Source: Phocaeicola_A sp045545095 | GTDB lineage: Bacteria; Bacteroidota; Bacteroidia; Bacteroidales; Bacteroidaceae | DNA length: 36,113 nt | Assembly (NCBI GenBank): GCA_045545095.1 | Contig: JAZQAG010000001.1 | Location: forward strand, 1-36,113 | Reading direction: 5' to 3' | Part shown: positions 33,016 to 36,113 of the stretch, piece by piece | Layout of the letters: each line of letters begins with the position of its first letter | Numbering within the stretch: position 1 is the stretch's first letter | Program-made: the position numbers and the translations under genes | The notes under the pieces: model-generated | The model's input: the letters and a program-made list of their open reading frames with translations, nothing else | The model's database searches: none | What the model was told of the DNA's origin: nothing

Positions 33016-33624
33016 TTACTCTTCGATGATGCGTAGGGTCTCCACCTTGCTCAGACGTTCATGTAGGCGTGGCATCATCGAACGTCTGATACGGAGGCGC
33101 ATCAGGCAGTCCATATCGTAGGATTGCGAAACGATCTGTGGTTCCTCTTCCTTGACGATGCGCATCACATCATTCATGAAGGGATATTCAAAAGCTATCT
33201 CAATATCATCGTCAACGGTCTTTTCTATGATTTCTGCGGCAGCAATAGCTTCGGCAGCTGCAGCCTTGTAGGCTTGTATAAGTCCGCTGGTTCCTAACTT
33301 GATACCGCCGAAATAGCGTACCACTACAATGAGGATGTCTGTCAGTTCATTGGAATTTATCTGTCCGAGTATAGGCTTGCCTGCAGTACCGGACGGTTCG
33401 CCGTTGTCGTTGGCACGGAAGTCTTTCCGTTCGTGTCCAAGCATATAGGCATAGCATACGTGGCGGGCATCGTAGTATTGTTTCTGGTATTTCTCCAAAT
33501 GCCCTTTGATTTCCTCCAATGTGCGCACAGGCAAAGCCATAGCAATGAACTTGCTACGCTTCTCGGTATAAATACCTTCTGCAAGGGCTGTTATGGTTTT
33601 GTAGGTATCCAATATAGGATTCAA
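33016..33624 (-). CDS. YigZ/IMPACT (UPF0029) family protein
   Basis: A 202-residue cytosolic protein of the YigZ/IMPACT family. N-terminal IMPACT domain: SKFIAMALPV, ARHVCYAYMLG, the diagnostic DNGEPSGTAGKPIL and VVRYFGGIKLGTSGL. A C-terminal UPF0029 ferredoxin-like domain follows (IEIAFEYPFMNDVMRIV). Bacterial members have no firm biochemical role; the eukaryotic relative modulates Gcn2. It is separated from DUF1015 by a terminator, so probably transcribed separately. No clear promoter match was found upstream. Confidence 0.88.
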   Translation of the reverse strand: MNPILDTYKTITALAEGIYTEKRSKFIAMALPVRTLEEIKGHLEKYQKQYYDARHVCYAYMLGHERKDFRANDNGEPSGTAGKPILGQINSNELTDILIVVVRYFGGIKLGTSGLIQAYKAAAAEAIAAAEIIEKTVDDDIEIAFEYPFMNDVMRIVKEEEPQIVSQSYDMDCLMRLRIRRSMMPRLHERLSKVETLRIIEE

Positions 33625-33711
33625 GTATAAGAATTATAAACTCGGCTAGCCTGAAGTATTAACTTGGCAAAAGAACGGAGTCTGCACTCCAAGAATGTCA
33701 ATCTTATAAAA

Positions 33712-33753
33712 GAAAGAATACTAATCTTACGCGCTGAAGATTAGCATTCTTTC
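33712..33753 (-). terminator. Terminator of the serA-DUF1015 unit
   Basis: GAAAGAAT-A-CTAATCTT (33712-33728) pairs with AAGATTAG-C-ATTCTTTC (33737-33753) with one mismatch and an 8-nt loop. On the minus strand it lies 10 nt after the DUF1015 stop and runs into TTTTAT. Confidence 0.8.
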
Positions 33754-33763
33754 CATATGGGGA

Positions 33764-35011
33764 TTACACCAGTTTGTGTATTACCAATCCTGAGCGGAGT
33801 TTGGGCTCAAACCAGGTGGTCTTGGGAGGCATGATATTACCGCTGTCGGCAATGTCCATCAGCTGTTTCATGCTGACGGGATAGAGGGCCAAAGCGACTT
33901 TCATTTCGCCACTATCCACACGCTTTTTCAACTCTCCAAGTCCGCGGATACCACCAACAAAGTCGATACGCTTGTCGCTACGGAGGTCTTTGATACCAAG
34001 GATTTCATCGAGAATCAGATTGGATGAGATGGTGACATCGAGCACACCGATGGGGTCGTTGTCATCGTAAGTACCCTCTTTGGCTGTGAGGCTGTACCAC
34101 TTGCCCTCGAGATAGAGTGAGAAGTTGTGCAATGCAGTGGGCTTATAGATATCCTCGCCTTTCTCTTCTACAATGAAATTCTGGCTCACTGCATCGAGGA
34201 ACTGCTGGGCTGTTAGTCCGTTGAGGTCCTTCACCACGCGGTTGTAGTCGATGATGGTCAGCTGACCGGCAGGGAAACATACCGCCATGAAGTAGTTGTA
34301 CTCCTCGTCGCCCTGATGATTGGGGTTCTGCTTGGCCTTTTCAGCACCTACGAGAGCGGCAGCAGCACTACGATGATGTCCGTCTGCAATGTAAAGGGCA
34401 GGCATAGCGGCAAATTCAGCAGTGATGGCTTCGATGTCCTCTGCTTCGTCAATAATCCAGAACTGATGACCAAAGCCGTCGATGGGAGCAATGAAATCAT
34501 AGACGGGTGTCTTGGCCGTATATTTGGCTACAAGAGCATCGAGCTTGGCATTGTCGGGATAGGCAAAAAAGACAGGCTCCACATTGGCATTGTTCACACG
34601 GACATGCTTCATGCGGTCTTCCTCCTTGTCGCGACGGGTCAATTCGTGCTTCTTGATGACACCGTTCATGTAGTCATCCACGTAAGCACAAACAACCAAA
34701 CCGTATTGGGTCTTGCCGTTCATTGTCTGGGCATAGACGTAGTAGTTCTCCTTGTCGTCCTGCACCAGCCAACCCATATCCTGAAACTTCTGGAAGTTCT
34801 CAGCAGCCTTGTCATATACACGAGGGTCGTGCTCATCGGTTCCTACAGGAAAATCTATTTCGGGCTTGATGATGTGGTAGAGTGATTTCTCATTGTCGCC
34901 GGCTTCGGCACGTGCTTCTTCAGAATTAAGCACGTCGTAAGGACGGCTCTCTACCTGCTCCACCAATGCTTGTGGTGGGCGTATTCCTTTGAATGGTTTG
35001 ATAATGGCCAT
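33764..35011 (-). CDS. DUF1015 family protein
   Basis: A 415-residue cytosolic protein of the DUF1015 family. It opens with the typical MAIIKPFKGIRPP and RPYDVLNSEEA. The conserved core IADGHHRSAAA (about 205-215) looks like a catalytic or metal-binding site, and GGIRGLGELKKRVDSGE lies near the C-terminus. No firm function is known. These genes frequently neighbour serine-biosynthesis genes in Bacteroidetes and other phyla, and here it lies directly downstream of serA on the same strand, with a 27-bp inverted repeat between them. A link to serine or phosphohydroxypyruvate metabolism is inferred from context. Confidence 0.9.
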   Translation of the reverse strand: MAIIKPFKGIRPPQALVEQVESRPYDVLNSEEARAEAGDNEKSLYHIIKPEIDFPVGTDEHDPRVYDKAAENFQKFQDMGWLVQDDKENYYVYAQTMNGKTQYGLVVCAYVDDYMNGVIKKHELTRRDKEEDRMKHVRVNNANVEPVFFAYPDNAKLDALVAKYTAKTPVYDFIAPIDGFGHQFWIIDEAEDIEAITAEFAAMPALYIADGHHRSAAAALVGAEKAKQNPNHQGDEEYNYFMAVCFPAGQLTIIDYNRVVKDLNGLTAQQFLDAVSQNFIVEEKGEDIYKPTALHNFSLYLEGKWYSLTAKEGTYDDNDPIGVLDVTISSNLILDEILGIKDLRSDKRIDFVGGIRGLGELKKRVDSGEMKVALALYPVSMKQLMDIADSGNIMPPKTTWFEPKLRSGLVIHKLV

Positions 35012-35032
35012 GATAATATTGGTTAATGTGAC

Positions 35033-35122
35033 AATGTGCTAATTTGCCAATGTGCTAATATGACAATGTGACAATTGTAATAGTGCCGCATGGTCATTAG
35101 CACATTGGCAAATTAGCACATT
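35033..35122. repeat. 27-bp perfect inverted repeat between serA and DUF1015
   Basis: Arms at 35033-35059 and 35096-35122 are perfect reverse complements (core GCTAATTTGCCAATGTGC), separated by 36 nt. AATGTG recurs at 35025, 35033, 35049 and 35065, i.e. in 8- and 16-bp steps. There is no T-run after either arm. Likely a dispersed intergenic repeat, or an RNA hairpin that separates expression of the two genes. Confidence 0.8.
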
Positions 35123-35132
35123 AGCATATTTA

Positions 35133-36053
35133 TTACTTATTTACTCTGAAACGTTCGCAACCGTCTTTCAGGAAACCTACAATCTGCTGGGCAGCGGCAA
35201 TACCGGCATTGATGTTTGCCTCGGCAGTCTGTGCACCCATCTTCTTGGGGGTAGAGAAATAACGTGCGGGGAACTTCTCAGCAAACTCGGCATTGGCAGC
35301 AGGCATGATGTCTGTCACATATTTCAGATCGGCACGCTCTTCCATCAACTTGATAAGGCTGGCTTCGTCAATTACTTCCTTACGGGCTGTGTTTACCAAA
35401 AGGCCACCCTTAGGCATACGGCCTACGAGGTCGTAGTTGATAGAGTTCTTTGTCTCGGCTGTTGCAGGGATGTGCAGAGAGATGACATCGCAAGCGGCAT
35501 AGAGTTCTTCGGCAGAATCTACGGCTTTGGCACCATCGGCTTCAATCACTTCCTTGGGGCAGAATGCATCGTAAGCATAGATTTCCATGCCGAATCCTTT
35601 GGCGATACGGGCCACATTACGGCCAACGTTACCATAAGCATGGATACCCAGTTTCTTGCCTTTCAATTCAGTACCTGAAGTACCGTTGTACATGTTACGT
35701 ACAGCCATCACCATCATACCGAGAGCCAATTCAGCTACGGCATTGGAGTTCTGACCAGGAGTGTTCATCACGCAAACACCATGAGCGGTGGCGGCTTCCA
35801 AATCTACGTTATCATAACCAGCACCGGCACGTACAACAATCTTCAATTGTTTGGCGGCATCGAGTACTTCTGCATCTATCACATCGCTACGGATGATGAT
35901 GGCATCGACATCGGCCACAGCATTCAACAAATTGGCTTTCTCGCCATATTTTTCCAACAGTACGAGTTCGTAACCTGCTGCTTCTATCTCTTTACGGATA
36001 CCGTCAACGGCCACTTTGGCGAACGGTTTGTCTGTTGCAACTAAAACTTTCAT
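35133..36053 (-). CDS. serA: D-3-phosphoglycerate dehydrogenase, short lysine-type
   Basis: The first enzyme of serine synthesis, an NAD-dependent 2-hydroxyacid dehydrogenase, 306 residues without the C-terminal ACT or ASB domains. Seen: RAGAGYDNVD (75-84), a Rossmann loop in AYGNVGRNVA (139-148), DVISLHIPAT, and the catalytic Arg in NTARKEV (R224). At the position where the family has the catalytic His (PHxGxxT) this protein reads TPKKMGAQT (K270/K271), so the usual Glu-His pair is replaced. Such lysine-type short PGDHs are known from Bacteroidales and Entamoeba. It leads the serA-DUF1015 pair; an upstream serC would lie beyond the window. Confidence 0.9.
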   Translation of the reverse strand: MKVLVATDKPFAKVAVDGIRKEIEAAGYELVLLEKYGEKANLLNAVADVDAIIIRSDVIDAEVLDAAKQLKIVVRAGAGYDNVDLEAATAHGVCVMNTPGQNSNAVAELALGMMVMAVRNMYNGTSGTELKGKKLGIHAYGNVGRNVARIAKGFGMEIYAYDAFCPKEVIEADGAKAVDSAEELYAACDVISLHIPATAETKNSINYDLVGRMPKGGLLVNTARKEVIDEASLIKLMEERADLKYVTDIMPAANAEFAEKFPARYFSTPKKMGAQTAEANINAGIAAAQQIVGFLKDGCERFRVNK

Positions 36054-36073
36054 AGACTGTATTATAATAGGAC

Positions 36074-36113
36074 CCTCCCCCCTGCCCCTCCCATGGGAGG
36101 GGCAGGGGGGAGG
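36074..36113. repeat. Perfect palindrome of at least 40 bp at the right edge
   Basis: Centred on CCATGG (36091-36096), every base from 36074 to 36113 pairs with its partner (arms CCTCCCCCCTGCCCCTCCCA and complement) without a loop. The window ends inside it, so it may be longer. It lies 20 bp upstream of the serA start. Confidence 0.85.

Overview
The window looks like a chromosomal segment of a gut-type Bacteroidales (Bacteroides/Phocaeicola-like). Support comes from the gene content (fimbrillin-type lipoprotein, secreted carbohydrate-active-enzyme-like proteins, short ACT-less SerA next to a DUF1015 gene, PorX/PorW-type proteins). It also comes from repeated matches to the Bacteroidetes sigma-ABfr promoter (TTTG, about 19 bp, TAnnTTTG), with textbook copies in front of both tRNA genes. 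No rRNA, CRISPR array, complete insertion sequence or prophage was seen.

Layout. 1-2793: pepD dipeptidase and a YbhN/UPF0104-type membrane protein, both on the minus strand. 3225-6093: rsmA and a five-repeat DUF349 protein on the plus strand, closed by a strong terminator. 6271-8437: a BadF-type sugar kinase and mannonate dehydratase uxuA on the minus strand. 8705-9725: mazG and tRNA-Gln(CTG). 9934-12872: an operon of a receiver-less sigma-54 activator, lptE, a TPR-like gene and secG. 12965-13732: an SGNH hydrolase on the minus strand. 13901-21429: fimbrillin/GLUG lipoprotein, murF and a 1352-residue secreted toroid-type protein with a T9SS-like C-terminus. 21495-24020: a secreted beta-helix (pectinesterase-like) protein on the minus strand. 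24021-25294: a 1.27-kb gene-poor interval. 25295-33001: a plus-strand run of aroA, a small CCG-motif membrane protein, a metal ABC permease, porW/sprE-like, porX-like, tsaE and a 57-aa DUF4250 gene. 33016-36053: a YigZ/IMPACT protein, DUF1015 and serA on the minus strand.

The gene-poor interval is the oddest part. It holds the decayed C-terminal end of a DNA/RNA non-specific endonuclease (minus strand, 24266-24550). On either side lie two unrelated arrays of short palindromic repeats, both with an exact 22-bp period (24122-24231 and 24586-24673). A G-rich degenerate repeat block, tRNA-Pro(GGG) and its promoter and terminator follow. Other structural DNA includes a 27-bp perfect inverted repeat after serA and a perfect palindrome of at least 40 bp at the right edge.

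Functionally the window mixes housekeeping (RsmA, MurF, SecG, AroA, TsaE, SerA, MazG) with envelope and secretion functions (LptE, fimbrillin, PorX/PorW). Three findings deserve the most attention: the paired 22-bp arrays around the nuclease relic, the PorX/PorW pair downstream of a gene whose product carries a T9SS-like C-terminal domain, and a SerA whose catalytic-histidine position is lysine. All functional names come from reading motifs; no database search was run.
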